From: Haemonchus contortus
Lineage: Eukaryota > Nematoda > Chromadorea > Rhabditida > Trichostrongylidae
DNA: 64,000 bases
Assembly: GCA_000469685.2 (NCBI GenBank)
Contig: LS997565.1
Coordinates: 36,553,145 to 36,617,144 of the forward strand
Direction of reading: 5' to 3'
The number at the start of each line of letters is the position of its first letter. Position 1 is the stretch's first letter. Made by a program: the position numbers and the translations under genes. Positions 1 to 12,395 of this stretch are shown here, one piece after another. The notes under the pieces were generated by a model. The model saw only the letters and a list, made by a program, of their open reading frames with translations, made no database searches and was not told the origin of the DNA.

Positions 1-127
1 GTTCCCTGTGTGCTGTGAGTTCATAGGGAACTTCATAGTTCATGGTCCCCGATAAGCATGAGTGAAGATTCAGTGGCTGATATCATACTTCCAATTACTA
101 ATATTCTTTCAGATAAAGGATAAAAGA
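1..127. other. Intergenic, nothing recognised
   Basis: No reading frame, repeat or RNA gene could be supported in this short left edge of the window. Confidence 0.5.
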
Positions 128-406
128 TAAAGACTTGGGGCATTAATCGATCCCAACTGAGGAATCCGCCCCGTATTGAGCTTCATTCAGAATTATATGT
201 AGTGGCGTACTGAGTGCGTATGTGGCCTATGTAGGCCAGCCGATGGACAAGTCAGCACTTCTACCTCCCAGACGAGTCTGGTACCAATTAACCGACCCTG
301 TAGGGATGGAATGCTTGGTTGGCCTAGGCGAGTCTCGATAAGGGTTTCGAACCCGTGATCATGCGTTTGTGAAGTGCACCACTTGCCACTAGACCACCTC
401 CGCCCT
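128..406 (-). mobile_element. tRNA-like SINE, copy 1
   Basis: Nearly complete member of the family seen about 15 times in the window. Read on the minus strand it begins with GCGGAGGTGGT, then a box A-like TAGTGGCAAGTGG, a box B-like GGTTCGAA (+ strand gtttcgaacc near 348), the signature GACTCGTCTGGGAGG, CATTCAGAAT and a tail ending in TTAATGC. The tRNA-like boxes suggest RNA polymerase III transcription; the family name is my description. Confidence 0.75.
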
Positions 407-2099
407 TTTTACTATTTTCATTGTTGCTAAGAAAGGGGAAAAATATTGACGGTAATGCCTGTAAACATATAAGCTACCTAAACAAAACAATCGTCATTGT
501 CTCTTGCAAGATGCTCTTGAAAAACAACAGTCTGGTTTCCTGACAGGAACTGTCTAGGCTACTCCGTGCGCATGCTGCTCGTCAAATAGACGTAACTATT
601 GTTGTACTCAATTTGCGATAGAACAAAACAAGTGGAGCCACCAGGTCATCAAAAGAGGGCCTTTTTGAAATGGCGGAGCAGGACTCAAATGAAATGTTTG
701 AAATGCTGGTACGGAAGGGACTTTCTTCTAATGCAGATGTCAGCTGTTGTCCCTTGGCTACATAGTTCTTTGGAAACCCACAATACACCACAGCCGGGTG
801 GCCGCTTTTCCCCTTTCAATGCTCAGAAACTTCGCAATTAACCATCAGTTACCAGATTCGAAAGATTCGAAAGGAAATTTCGATTCTTCTCTAGAAACCT
901 TTGAACGAAGACTGTTGTAAGGATTCTTATTTAACCTAATTGGTTCCGGCCATCTGGTACATACTTCTGAATGACGATGCATTGATCCAGGGGTTCGAGA
1001 AATCATTCGTCGTTTTTGCCCTTATTTCGTTTTTTTTTTGCAAATTCGATGTTCGGTTGCGGTACACTCGTGCTACATTTATTCCGTAATGAGATGAGGT
1101 TTCGCAAGTACCCTACTGAGACCGTACCCAGATGGCAGGAGAGCCGATAAGTGATGCTCGCAGTCAAGATAAAGCTTCGAAAGCGGACTAATTGGGAGGT
1201 ATCTCCTCCCGGGACTGCCCTTCTCACTGATTTGATGTCTAATAGGTAAGTGTAGCAATTGAAATCAATGGATTTTATTAAACAATAAAAAACATTACGA
1301 GATGAATGATGAAGTCTAGTAAGAAAGGGGTGTGGTGCAGTAGAAATGAAATTGTCGCGTCGCGGCGAGAAAGGCGTCGGGCGCGAACAAAGAGCAGAAT
1401 GCAACAAGAAAGAAATACAGAAACGAAAGATTCACTGTCAGAATCACGCCAGAAATTACAATTACATATCGACTGAACTGTATGGAGAACGCTAGAAGTG
1501 TAATAACGAGACTAATGGTCCGCGACTGCCGCTACTCCATTACGCGAAACCGATCCTACTGCCCGTCTCCCGTTAAAAAGCCCAAGGATGCAACTATTGC
1601 CAAATTAGCCTGGGGTCGCTTATTGCAGAACGCATCATAGAACATGGCTTCTACCATCTTCCCTGGGCTCTTCAACTTTAATGTGAATGTTCCAGTGATT
1701 TTACGAATGTGATGCAACAAGTGTTATCTTACGAAGAGCTGCATCGCCTCCACTCGTAAGAAATCCACTTCATCGGGGACTTCAAAAGAAGGACAAATTA
1801 AATGGGCTGAAACGCAACAAGTCGGGGCGCTTCTCCCTGTGTAACCTCTTCAGGATGTTTCAAGTCGAAAAGCAGAACCGTCAATGATTGGGAATAGGGA
1901 CTCGTTGCTGTTGGAGGAGACCGCGGTGGTTGCACTCTTTCTTCCAAATGCATAGCGATTCATTGGAAATGTTATGGCCTGATCAGAAGAAAGCAAATGA
2001 GTTCATCAATGGGAGCATGGTACTACATGGAGTGTATTTGTGACCCCTTTAACCAATTATAGGGCATCGTGAAGTAGCATCAGGGCAATATAAATGATA
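407..2099. other. Intergenic, no gene recognised
   Basis: Several short frames exist on both strands but none carries a known domain, splice-phase continuity or family resemblance. A 32-codon frame at about 670-768 (+) and a 134-codon frame at 1003-1407 (-) were considered and not accepted. Confidence 0.5.
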
Positions 2100-2393
2100 C
2101 AGGATAAATCTTGGGGTGTTAAACAATCCCGTTTGACGAATGCGCCCAGGCATCAACTTCCATTCAGAATTGCAGTGCCGCATTGAATGCGTATGTTGCC
2201 TATACCATGAATTGCTGTGGCCAGCTGATGTACAAGTCACAGCTTTTATCTTATCAGATGGGTCTGGTACCAGTTAGCCGGCATCGAAGAGGTGGGAAGT
2301 TCGGTCGGTCGAGGCGAATATCGATCCGGGATTCGAACCCGCTTCCGTGCGTGTGGGATATTGTGCCATTTGCCACTACGTCACTTCCACCAT
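2100..2393 (-). mobile_element. tRNA-like SINE, copy 2
   Basis: Same order of landmarks as copy 1: + strand gggattcgaacccg (box B complement) near 2330, ccaggcatcaacttccattcagaatt near the middle, and the box A region at the right end (catttgccactac). The copy is diverged and carries substitutions throughout. Confidence 0.7.
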
Positions 2394-4959
2394 GTGAAAG
2401 CGATGTGGACAAAAAAGTATTATCACAATCCAATATCCCCATGAGCAAAAACACCAAGTGGTGTAGTAAGGGAATATTTCCATCATGATGAGGTCATGGA
2501 TCTTCTCACTAAGCCTCAAAACGAGCATGGAAGCTCAAATAGGACACTATAGAAAAATCAGCATAGTTGTCGACGAGAGAAAAGTGGTTGAAAAAACTAC
2601 GTCAGAAGCTGCAAAAAGGATGAGTGGTGAGTGGAGCAATGGCGTAAATCATGTACTTGACCTTCTTCTTTTATTGAGCATGGAAACTGGTAGCCATTCC
2701 AAATTAGTTGCTGCAGCATGGCATGCTCGTTGGCATTTAAAATACATTTTTATCGGTTACCAATAATCAGAATTTCTATATCATTTTAATGCTCGCAGGT
2801 ATTTGTTTTGGTTGGCTATTGGTTGGATGGGAGGCCTGATGAGGTTTCACCCTTCCTCGGACTTCCATGAGTTTTTTTATTTGGCTGGAGACTTTCTAAT
2901 TGTTCAGGTCAGGACACGGTTTTTTGCAAAATCTCGAGCAACTTGCTAACTAAAAAAGACGTTTGGCTGTTGAAGCAGCGTACAAGGTCAAGCGAGATCT
3001 CTAGCTAATTTATCTACAATACCTACCCCGTTCCCTCTCCTCACTCATGTCACCTTCCACGCAATGGCTCTCCTGATATCCATGAAAGGTTGCTCAGTGA
3101 AAGATTCTTAGATGGGCGTTTAGATTCAGGTGAATCTGTATTTTGCATCCAAGCGCAATCAGTGAATATAAGAAAAAATGGCCAGTGAATCCTACTCCTC
3201 CGTTGCAGACATGGCAATTTGTAACTTTGGATTGAACTTTTAGTAAGGAGTGGAGGTTGGGTTTGCTAAAGGAGAAGTGCAACAAAGCGAATAAAAAACG
3301 GCTTTAGTGGCTTATTTTTGCCAAACTGATGACCTCCTTTTCTCGAACGCATGAGGGCCGCGCTTCAGAGATTCTCAATGCTGGTGATGGAAAACCCCGA
3401 AATTTCATCGTGTACGCAATACTGGAGAATCTATAGAAAAGTTAGTGAGTCACGTGCAACATGCCCTCACACCCAACATATTAAGGAGGTTTTTTGATTC
3501 CAAAAACCCGCAGAGGGATACGTGCGGGCGTGGCCAGACTGAAAAGAGAATTTTTTCTAAAAAAAATTGAAAATATGTAGTTAATTCAGAAAAAAGGAGT
3601 AGAAGAAAGCAAGTTAGGATGTCACATCCATCAATCTGCTCTAAATGTTGAGGATCTCCCGGAAACGAATTGCTCATTGACAAACTCAGTCTACAAAAGT
3701 GATAGAATGAGCCAGAATCAGGAGGGATGGGCGTATAACGACGTGTAGTGCGATGTGAGTTTCACCTCGCAACGAAAACCGGGTCGAATGGGATAAACCG
3801 CACACATCGCCATTCTGATTAAACTCATATGGAACGAAATAATCGAAATTACTTCACCACTGAGAACGATTAACCTCAACGAGAATGTGAGCACGAAAAA
3901 GCACATAGTAGACCTTCCTCTGACCTAGAAAGAGATGGTGAAGTTGAAAGGCAAGGAAAGGGAGAAAGAAACAAAAGAGAGAACGCAAAAAAGTGAGGAA
4001 TCTATAGAGAACAGACTGAAGATCTATCCACAAAAGGCTTGAGTTGCTCATCTGTGAAAAATTACGGCCGCATGAATAAGCGAAAGTGTGATAGCGAATC
4101 AAATCAGTTCTGGAACGCCCGATCTAATTCGGATGCAATTTTCCATTTAGGGCCCGATTCCAGGTCAGAGTCCAGGGTCAAAAGACCGTAAAGGATCATC
4201 TATTCGAGGGCGTATGCGTGTGCTAACTCACGCACTCCAGCGAAACTTAGAAAAGATGTCTTTTCCGATTGCTAAAAAAAGTTTACGGGATTTATGGGGC
4301 AATTTCTCGTGACCCACCAGTAGAGGTTGTTAGGCTGCTGACCTCACTGGGAGGAGATTGGATTCGCTTTCGTTAGTCCAATAGTTCTTACCCCAGTAGA
4401 AAACTTTAAAGGGCAGTGCAGTAACCTGGGTTGTTCTTGACTCGATTTGAACTGCCAGGCTCTTCGAGTTCCTTATTTTGCCCTTTCAGAGCAAATTAAG
4501 TTGTGCAATTCGAGAAAAGTTGGTGCTTGTCATAGTTCAGTGGGGGTCTAAGCGAGCGAAATTCTAGAAAAAGCAGAATTCCACGTGAAAGTGGAGGGTC
4601 TGCTTCACAGCACATTTCAATGACTACCTGAAGCTGAGCCGATTACAGAGCGAGCGCATGAAAGTGAATTTGTCTTTTATCCTACCGTTCCCATATATAT
4701 TGTGAGATGGGGCAGGTCTCCCAGCTTACACAGTTCGCCCCCTTTCTGTGTCATAGTCGGAAAAGCCGGCTGATTCTGCTCATTCCGAAACAAAAATGGT
4801 ACAACATTTCCGAAGACAGAAAGTGTGAAGGAGGGGGGGGGGGGTGGTTCAGGCAGTGTTTATACAATGCATTTAACTGTGTACTGGAGGATATCAGTGC
4901 AGGACACCTGCTCGTTATAATTATTCTGTGGATGAAAGAATTAAAAGATATGGTCTTTC
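2394..4959. other. Intergenic, no gene recognised
   Basis: No coding exon or RNA gene could be supported on either strand. A run of 12 G lies at 4833-4844. Confidence 0.5.
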
Positions 4960-5105
4960 GAATTTAATCAGTCCCATTTTTGGGATACCTCCTCGCATTC
5001 AGAGGTCTTCAAATCGTAGTAATGCTTTGAGTGCGTATAGAGCCTATACAATGTGGACCATGCGTGTGTGATCATGGGCCACTTTTCACTACTCCGCCAT
5101 AATTT
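4960..5105 (-). mobile_element. tRNA-like SINE, copy 3 (partial, internally deleted)
   Basis: Contains the family's tail (aatcagtccca), the GAGTGCGTATAGAGCCTATACAATG segment and then jumps directly to the tRNA-like head (ccatgcgtgtg...actactccgcc). The middle, including the GACTCGTCTGGGAGG block, is missing. Confidence 0.6.
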
Positions 5106-6850
5106 TTGCATGAGAAAATAAATTATGCCGCTCACTAAATTCAAACGCCATTTAGTGCTTTTTCCTCTTCCCATTGGTGGAATACCAACTTGTTTTGAAA
5201 AAGTACTTGTAGAGCTTGGCACTACAAGTACTTTTCCAGATTCACCGTGGCCAGGTATAGTAAATTCATTCGCATTATTTTTTATTTATTTTTTTATTTA
5301 TTGCACACCCGTGCGCCAATGAACAAAAATTACTAATACAGATTGAGAAAAAGAACATTCAACAGCAAGTGGATACAAAAAAAAGTTAAATAGCAGTAGC
5401 ATGGAAGAAGAAATGGAGGTGACAATAGAACGCTTCCGCAGACACACTTACAACGCCAATGCCCGAACTATGGAGAAATCATTCAAGAAGAAAAGACCTT
5501 GAGCCAGGAGTGCCAACTCATGCCCCAAGCATAGTGGATCCCGGAGAGCTCACAATTATACACTAAGCCACACAGGAGCACCCACATTTTGTTATCAGGA
5601 AGTGTGTGGGATGCTAAGATGGAGTCATCACACCATATGAAATAAGACGAGAGCAGAATACCAGATGAGTGCTCTTCTGATTATAAATATATTGTGGCAT
5701 TATGTTTTGTTGGGGCCATGCGTTCTTTCAATTATTTTTGCATATAGTTTTCCGAAACAAGATTGAAGGTCGGATCGGACTACGCCGTTTCCGATCCGTA
5801 GACCATGCAATAAAGACTCCCCTTTAGACTACCCAACCAGTACGAGTCAAGATTGTAGCAAAGAGGAACTCACACAGACATCTAAGAATCAGTGAAATAG
5901 GCGTTACTACGTACATGGATATGGCAATAGCAGAGAAACTTCCTTCTAGTTAAAATGGATGAGCGCAAGGCCATCATGGGAATTTCCAAAAATGCTTTCT
6001 ACTTTCAGAACGCAGACATGCCTTTGAGGCAGTACAGCTAGTCTCTGAAAAGCTGATCAAATTCTTTGAATATGCAATCAAAATGCAATTTGATGTTGTA
6101 AAGCATGAATTCCACTAAATGCGAGTTTTCAGCACTAGCGAAGAAAAAGAGAAAGGAAGGTAAGTCTGTGATAAGCGACTTCGCTCTGAAACCTCAGTTC
6201 GGGCATAGTACGACTCGATATCTTTGCCATTCATCAATTGGTGGCTCGCAAATTGATGACTCATGTTTATGCTGCCATCTTAAGAGGTGGACGCCTTCCG
6301 AGAACACCATAAAGCGGCTTTGCGCCGACGCTCGACGCTTTTGCGTAAACCGGTGGCGCTCGACGCTCGAATGCTGCGGCAGTGTCCGCGCAGCCGCTGA
6401 CAGCGTTCGCTTAGAACATGTCGTTTTCCAAACAGAGCCACACAAACCTTCTTCATAATGTAGGGTTTTCTACCCCAAATCGTGAACGTAGCAGTCAACT
6501 TCGTATATATAGCATCCAATTACCTAATTAATTCTACTGTTCTATGTTGTAAATTTTGCAGTCGGTTTCGTATTTGCAAACCCCATTTTATAACTTTGTA
6601 AAAAATTTCGTATATGTTGCATTCAATTTCGTGTATTTATTAATGGCGACTTGTTTCCGCCTTACAAACAGCGTCAGGGCTTCAGATGAGGTGCATCGTC
6701 ATCTGCTATGCCATGAACAATCAGCGCACGTTATTGGTGAGAGGGTTACCCTCGGTCTTCTCCCGTAAAAATCGACTTCGCAAGTTTGAGGTATTTATCC
6801 TCATTAACAATGTCACAATAACTGTTGGACGTCATAATAATAACAGTGAA
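5106..6850. other. Intergenic, no gene recognised
   Basis: AT-rich with a T-rich stretch at 5270-5300. Short frames around 6105-6519 are overlapping on both strands and match nothing I know. No RNA gene seen. Confidence 0.5.
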
Positions 6851-7480
6851 CACGGGCGTTGCGTAAGTTGCGCAGAAGTCGATGGCAGGAAAGGCGTGAA
6901 GTAGTAGCAGGACAAGGCAGTGTCGTCCTGTGCGCCGGTCGTATCCTCGAATACCGCTCTTCGATGCCCTTCTCCTCTCGCTTGTCGCTGCCTGTAATCA
7001 GCAGAATCATCGGAGCCAAGGAAGCTGCAATGAATAGGTCATCATCGATCTGTCCCTTGCTTCTAAGCTCACTTACAACTCTTACACCTCCCCACAATCA
7101 CAAAACGTGGATTCTAGCACATAATAGAGAAGAGGGAAAACTAAGCACCTCACCTGGTTCCGAATGTTTTACGCGAAGATATCTGGAACCTGCGACGCGG
7201 CGATGATTGTGCGATGTTCGTAAGCCCAGTGAATCAGCGTGCCCCAGTTGTGTAGGCCATGAAGAGCGCCAAAATTGCCTAGAATAAAAAGACCATGTCG
7301 GCAACGTGTGATAGCGACGTTTGACCTTTTTTTAGTCGTCTAAGAATTCTCCTGACGAACGACTGAACCATTGTGTGAGTCGTTAATATTACTACGATAT
7401 CCACTTCTCTTCCTTGTACGGAGTCAAGCGTGAAAAGCCGAGTTTCGTTGCCGTGTCTTTCATATGTAAGCATCGCGCGC
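6850..7480 (-). pseudogene. SF1 (UPF1-like) helicase fragment B, C-terminal motifs V-VI, frameshifted
   Basis: Reading right to left, the segment 7279-7473 encodes FTLDSVQGREVDIVVI, matching superfamily 1 helicase motif V (DSxQGxExDxVI), followed by RRILRRLKKGQTSLSH, a degraded motif VI where RRLNVAxTRxRHG is expected. The frame then breaks near 7280 and the expected glycine-rich continuation appears in another frame. A further stretch (6813-7097) in a different frame, VVSELRSKGQIDDDLF, may be the degraded C-terminal tail. It repeats motifs already present in fragment A next to it, so it is a second copy and not its continuation. Non-functional as it stands; the family is UPF1-like, the exact subfamily unknown. 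Confidence 0.6.
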
Positions 7481-7920
7481 AGTGGAAGCGAATAAACCTT
7501 ACTTTCTCCAACGACACGATAAAGAATATCAGATTTATCTTCAAAACATAGACTGATACAAGGATATGAGATCGAAATGAAACACCAATATTGCTACGCA
7601 CGAAAGAAGGAAGTGACACGTAATGAGATGAAATCGGAAAACTGATGGCGAGGAGGACCGTCAAACAAGGTATTGTTCCGAGGGAGATAGACGTGGACCC
7701 GAGCGTCCTTGGTCCGGACGTGAGGCTGATTCCGCGAAGAAACTCGCAGAGCCGTTGTCCTGCCCTGAAAGTATTCGATGTATCATCGTTTGGGAAAACT
7801 GCGTTGCGACTGTAAGGCGCTACGCATACACCACCCCTTTTACCGAAAGTCCGACCCGGACTTCGAGAATAGAGCAAAAGAATAAAAGAACCGTCTCACC
7901 AGGCTGTGTGGAGTCGATGC

Positions 7921-9208
7921 TCAAAAGAAATTATCCATCCGGGTATTAGGGACGATGGCGTCAAGCGAGTCTGCCCAGTCGAGCAAGCAGGACCATGTTG
8001 GTATGACGCGTAGAGAGGGCGCATGTCCTATGATGAAGAGCCCATGCCGACAGCGAGTAGTTGCGTTGTTGAGCCTGCGGTAGACGTCTAAGAATTCGGC
8101 TGAATTCGGACTGAAATTAGTTCTAGTAGTATGGATAATGACGACGTCCTTTTCGCATCCTCGAACAGAGTCCACTGTGGTCAGCTCAATCTCGCGTTGG
8201 GACAGCGGTTCTCTAAGGTGCCGAAATTGCTCCCTGCAAAACGTGATTACACAAATGCACATTTTTAGAACGTCATTACGGGCTAAGAGGTCCAAGAGGC
8301 GCAAACAGACGATACCTTCAATGTGTTATAATTGGATTTACTTATGGTCTGCTGCAATGTGCCTCACATGTGAGTGAACATAAAGGGCTCGCCTGGTGAC
8401 AGGAAACAGATGCGATCCAGCAAGAGAGTACGAGCCTCCGCAGGTGTCCCACTGACCAGTGTTCACGAGTACGCTATGGTGTTGGGGAGCTCAATAAGAG
8501 CGGGGTGCGCGCGGAATGTTGTTATAATAGGAGCGACAGGCATCCCCGGAGCATGCGACAGGATGGTCATGACACCACGGGCGCTGTGGAGTACGGGGTT
8601 TGACGAATGTGGGCATTTGGCGTGTGGGGTGAGTTGGTGCTCATCGCCGATGTATACATGGCGGGCGTCTTGAGAGCGGGCGGCGATAGCGAGAAAGGCA
8701 GGTTCCGGGATCCGGGAAGCTTCGTCGCCTATGATGGTGCGAAACGAGGGAATGTAAAGGGTGAAAATCCCGGCCCGTCCCGCCGTAGAATTGAGCAAAT
8801 ATGCTGTAGTCGTGCATATGACGGAAGGACGGTAGACTTTAAACATTATGCGATCCATGCGGCAAAGCGTGGTGGAGACGTATTCCTCGGCTATCTCATA
8901 CTGCTCTCTTTCATCGACCGACATTTCGCGGACGCGCTCAGGTGAGCTAGGTAGTCCTCGAGAATTTGGCGATGGTCCCCGAAGTCGACACAAATTGTGC
9001 GCTCGTTGAAGTCTAAGTGGTCGTAGAAGGTGTAAAACAGCGTCTTCAGAATCTTACTAACACCGGCATCTGTAGGGTACGGTTGTCGGCTGTGGCTGAA
9101 TCGGAGATGTGGCGTGCTCGCTAAAGTTTTTACCCTTTTTGGGCCGTGGGTAAACAGTGTGGGATTAACAAAGTTGGAGGCACGCGCAGAGCGAGACACC
9201 CTCTTCAC
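7921..9208 (-). pseudogene. SF1 (UPF1-like) helicase fragment A, motifs II-VI, broken
   Basis: On the minus strand the frames give, in order: RTICVDFGDHRQ..; motif II-like IIGDEASRIPEP (DEAS where UPF1 relatives have DEAxQ); motif III YIGDEHQLTPH; motif IV-like TTFRAHPALIELPN; then VSGTPAEARTLLLD; motif V TVDSVRGCEKDVVII; motif VI-like YRRLNNATTRCRHGLFIIG. The order is exactly that of a superfamily 1 RNA/DNA helicase, but there is a frameshift near 8940, an in-frame TGA right after TIAYS (near 8461) and a TGA or frameshift near 8360. No Walker A motif was found upstream of 9208, so the N-terminal half is absent. It is therefore a decayed copy, probably of a helicase gene family or a mobile-element helicase. 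Confidence 0.75.
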
Positions 9209-9698
9209 ATATGAATACAGGCTTCAACAAAAAAACCATGGCGAAGGAAAAAAATGCTTCAGTAAACATCAAGTTCCATTGGTCAATGTAACGTAGACGT
9301 CAGGTGAGCAAGAAATTGGTTAAAGAGCAGTGAAAGTTAGTTAGTAGAGAGTTACATAATCGCAGTTATTGAATGTCATCATCTTGTGTAGCGTGTCGTG
9401 TTGATAGTCTCGTGCTCCTCGAGAAGGGAGATGAGTAGGAAATGAAGCTTTGATGTTTCCTTCTTTGGATAGCAGTTTCGAAAAAGCCCTAGTTGGGCAC
9501 AGAAGAAAATTGTGCGGCATCCCGCAGCTCTGGCGCGTGATTTAGCCGAAGAAACAGGCTTATTTAAGGATTTGCTTTCAAACAGTGGTTTGTTTCCAGG
9601 TTTGATCGGGATTGTCCGATGAAACGGGAAAATATGGCTATTTTAGCCGATGCAAAAAATCGTCCCTGTTTAGGAACAAGCCAGACCTGTTGGTTGCT

Positions 9699-9917
9699 GT
9701 GGTGTTTAGGCGGAAGGGTGGCGCCTTTTATGGAAACAGAGAGATTGTTGTCTCTCTAGTAACGAACGAACGAGTAAAAACACGATGGTTCAGTGGTATA
9801 TGTTTATTAACGACCAATCAAACACCCTAGTTGCGGGTGGTGAGCAAGAGAAGTGTGTGCCTTAAGCTTCGCCCCTAAGGAGCGGGGGTGACCGCGGGTT
9901 CTGGCCTATGCCAGAAC
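9699..9917 (+). repeat. Repeat block R1, copy 1
   Basis: Begins GTGGTGTTTAGGCGGAAGGG, contains GAGAGATTGTTGTCTCTCTAG and the GC-rich CCCCGCTCC-complement, and ends in the hairpin GTTCTGGCCTATGCCAGAAC (8 bp perfect stem, 4-base loop CTAT). Confidence 0.85.
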
Positions 9918-10238
9918 ACTCCCGCCGGCCACAAAAAATTAGAATTTATTTACAAATCATAACAACAAAAAAAAATTTTTTTTTCTTGATGTCAGCGCGT
10001 TGCCCATATCGTATCGTCCTCATGGTCGTCGTCTTTTGAAGCCGCCGCCGCCGCCTTGTCCTCGGTTGGCGCACAGTAGCACATTGTGTGGTCTCCCACA
10101 CGCTGCGCACTGCACACCACAGTCCTCGTCGTCGCTGTTCTTCGCAAAGCTGTTGTTTGCGGTTTTTTGGGCTGACTGAGTCCCAAGGACAGGCGATTTG
10201 CTGACCTTATAACGGCTTTAGCCGATGCACCAAAAAAT

Positions 10239-10454
10239 GTGGTGTTTAGGCGGAAGGGTGGCGCCTTTTATGGAAACAGAGAGATTGTTGTCTCTCTAGT
10301 AACGAACGAACGAGTAAAAACACGATGGTTCAGTGGTATATATTTTAACGACCAATCAAACACCCTAGTTGCGGGTGGTGAGCAAGAGAAGTGTGTGCCT
10401 TAAGCCCCGCCCCTAAGAGCGGGGGTGACCGCGGGTTCTGGCCTATGCCAGAAC
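10239..10454 (+). repeat. Repeat block R1, copy 2
   Basis: Nearly identical to copy 1 over its whole length, including the terminal hairpin GTTCTGGCCTATGCCAGAAC. Near-identity indicates recent duplication or homogenisation. Confidence 0.85.
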
Positions 10455-11381
10455 AGTTGCTCGCTAAAGTTTTTAGCCTTTTGAATCGTGTGTGTGGTCG
10501 GTACACTGTGGCTATGAGCAAGTTTTATTAATTAAGCACAAAAAGCCGCGTATCAGCGGTGTGCGGGTATTTATACCCAGCTGATACGGGTAGCAAATAT
10601 AATGGGGTTATCAAAAGGTCAAACGGTCACAACTAATCTATGGGGATTCTACGGTCAAAGGGGTGGTGAACAGTGTGGGCTTATCAAGGTTGAAGGGTCT
10701 TGCAGAGCGTGTGCGTGGTGGTTCAGTGGTTACTTTATATATGTTTATCTTTTGCGTTCGGTCATTTTATGAATATGCAACAAGACAAATATGGCAATCA
10801 CAGAATACTTCAAAAGGCGAAAAAGTGAAGCAAAGTAAAAGTAAGGGTGAAAAGTGTCAATTAAACGGTTAAACCAACGTCTTGCTGTGCGGGGTGGTTC
10901 AGCGGTGTTTGAGTTTGTTTGATTAGATTTATAAGTATTTCACAACAAAGCAATCAATGGCACAATAAAACCCAATGTAAATGTAAGTGCGAATGTAAAC
11001 GCAAACGTAAATGTAAGGCTTGAAGGTCTAAACTAAACGGGTAAACCAACGTCTCTTGTAGTCGTTTTGCGGTAGAGTGGGGACCACGCTTTTTGGTGGC
11101 CCCGCCCGCTTGACCCCCCTAATCATAGTTGGCGTCCCAACGTCGTCTCAGACAGTTAGAGAGCGACGAAGGATGGGGATCGTCGACTCAGACGACGATA
11201 CTTGCCCTTGTAGTCAACATAAATCCGGGCTCGTCTGCATCGACTTATACAGAGTGAAGATTTGATTCTTCCTCTATTTGCTCAATTTCGAGCATTGTTT
11301 CCTTCCTATCTGCCTTATTTTTACAAGCTTTGATCTCCGATCTCGCCGTAAAGTTTCTGCCTGATACCACTTTCCAGTAAT

Positions 11382-11586
11382 GTGGTGACTAGGCGGAAGG
11401 GTGGCGCCTTTGATATAATCAGAGAGATTGTTATCTCTCTGTTAAACGAACGAATAAAAAAGCGGTGTTCCAGTGATAGTTTACTTGAAAGACCCTGATT
11501 ACGGGTTGCGTACAAGAAAAGAGTGATACTTAAGCCCCGCCCCTAAGGAGCGGGGGTGACCGCGGGTTCTGGCCTATGCCAGAACA
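11382..11586 (+). repeat. Repeat block R1, copy 3
   Basis: More diverged than copies 1 and 2 in its middle, but keeps AGGCGGAAGGGTGGCGCC at the start and the GACCGCGGGTTCTGGCCTAT..CCAGAAC hairpin at the end. Confidence 0.8.
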
Positions 11587-11939
11587 AATAATGCCATTGC
11601 AGACCATTGTGCCATTGTTCGTAGGTCTCTTCATCTGCTGCGGGTGTGTATTCCCTGTAGCGTACGATCAAATTTTTGGGCGTAGTTGCGCTAGCAATGA
11701 TAGGTCTTCTATGGAAGTGGAGGGACATGTTGTTTGTGATTGCTTTGTCTTGATGAAATTTGAAATTTGCTTATAGAACCACGTTCGATTCTATTAAATT
11801 GTTCGAAAGATGTAGAATCTTGTTCGATTCTACTTCTATTCAAAATTTGTGTGTGTGAGTTTTTACTTTTTAGCCGATGTACAAAAAATGTGCTTAGTGG
11901 TTCATTGGGTTGAGTATTTATATTTATATTACTTATATT

Positions 11940-11980
11940 ATTTATAAATAAAATAAATAAATAAATAAATAAATATAAAG
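11940..11980. repeat. Simple repeat (ATAA)n
   Basis: Tetranucleotide microsatellite, about eight units of AAAT/ATAA. A second looser trinucleotide-rich stretch (AATAGTAAT) follows at 12310-12395. Confidence 0.8.
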
Positions 11981-12395
11981 GATATGGCGAAGCAATGAAT
12001 GGCATTAAATGCAAGAGTGATAATGTATAATAAGCAATACAAATAGTTAAGGTTTTAACCACGTCTCGCCCTTGAGGTCGCTAGCGTAGGCCGGGGCCAC
12101 ACTTTTTGGTGGTTCTGCCCGCTTGACCCCGTATTATGTCGGAGTCCCTACTTCCTTGAAACGTCGTCTCAGACTGGAGCGACGAGGGATAGGAATCGTA
12201 GACTCAGACGATGGTCGTCGTGAAAGCGACGAGAATGGAATCGTCGACATAGGCGACATTAACAAAAGAAAAAATAATATTTCTGTAGATCTAGACGAAA
12301 GTACAAGAGAATGAATAGTAGTATTAAAATATGAATAGTAATAATAGTAATAACATGAATGGGATAGTAATAGTAATAGCAGTAATAATAGCGCA

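Larger units (their letters stand above)
9100..12300. repeat. Degenerate interspersed repeat array downstream of helicase fragments
   Basis: Several different blocks recur here. Block R1 (about 205-219 bp) occurs three times (listed separately). The phrase TCGCTAAAGTTTTTA occurs near 9119 and 10461; AACAGTGTGGG plus GCAGAGCG near 9151 and 10670; TTTAGCCGATGCA near 9641 and 10218; block R2 (GGCCCCGCCCGCTTGACC-like, followed by CGTCGTCTCAGAC) near 11089-11200 and 12085-12180. CGTCGACTCAGACGA-type phrases recur within R2. No open coding sequence is supported. The array lies directly beside the helicase remnants and may be non-coding parts of the same kind of element. Confidence 0.65.

Noticed and set aside
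670..768. Short + frame starting MAEQDSNEMFEMLVRKG
   Set aside because: 32 codons, no splice partner, no homologue recognised; could be an isolated exon but cannot be supported.
1003..1407. 134-codon minus-strand frame
   Set aside because: Irregular composition, no domain, and no splice context; consistent with chance.
6105..6519. Overlapping frames on both strands with a CG-rich centre (GCTCGACGCT repeats)
   Set aside because: No homology or codon bias; the short internal GCTCGACGCT repetition alone does not define a feature.
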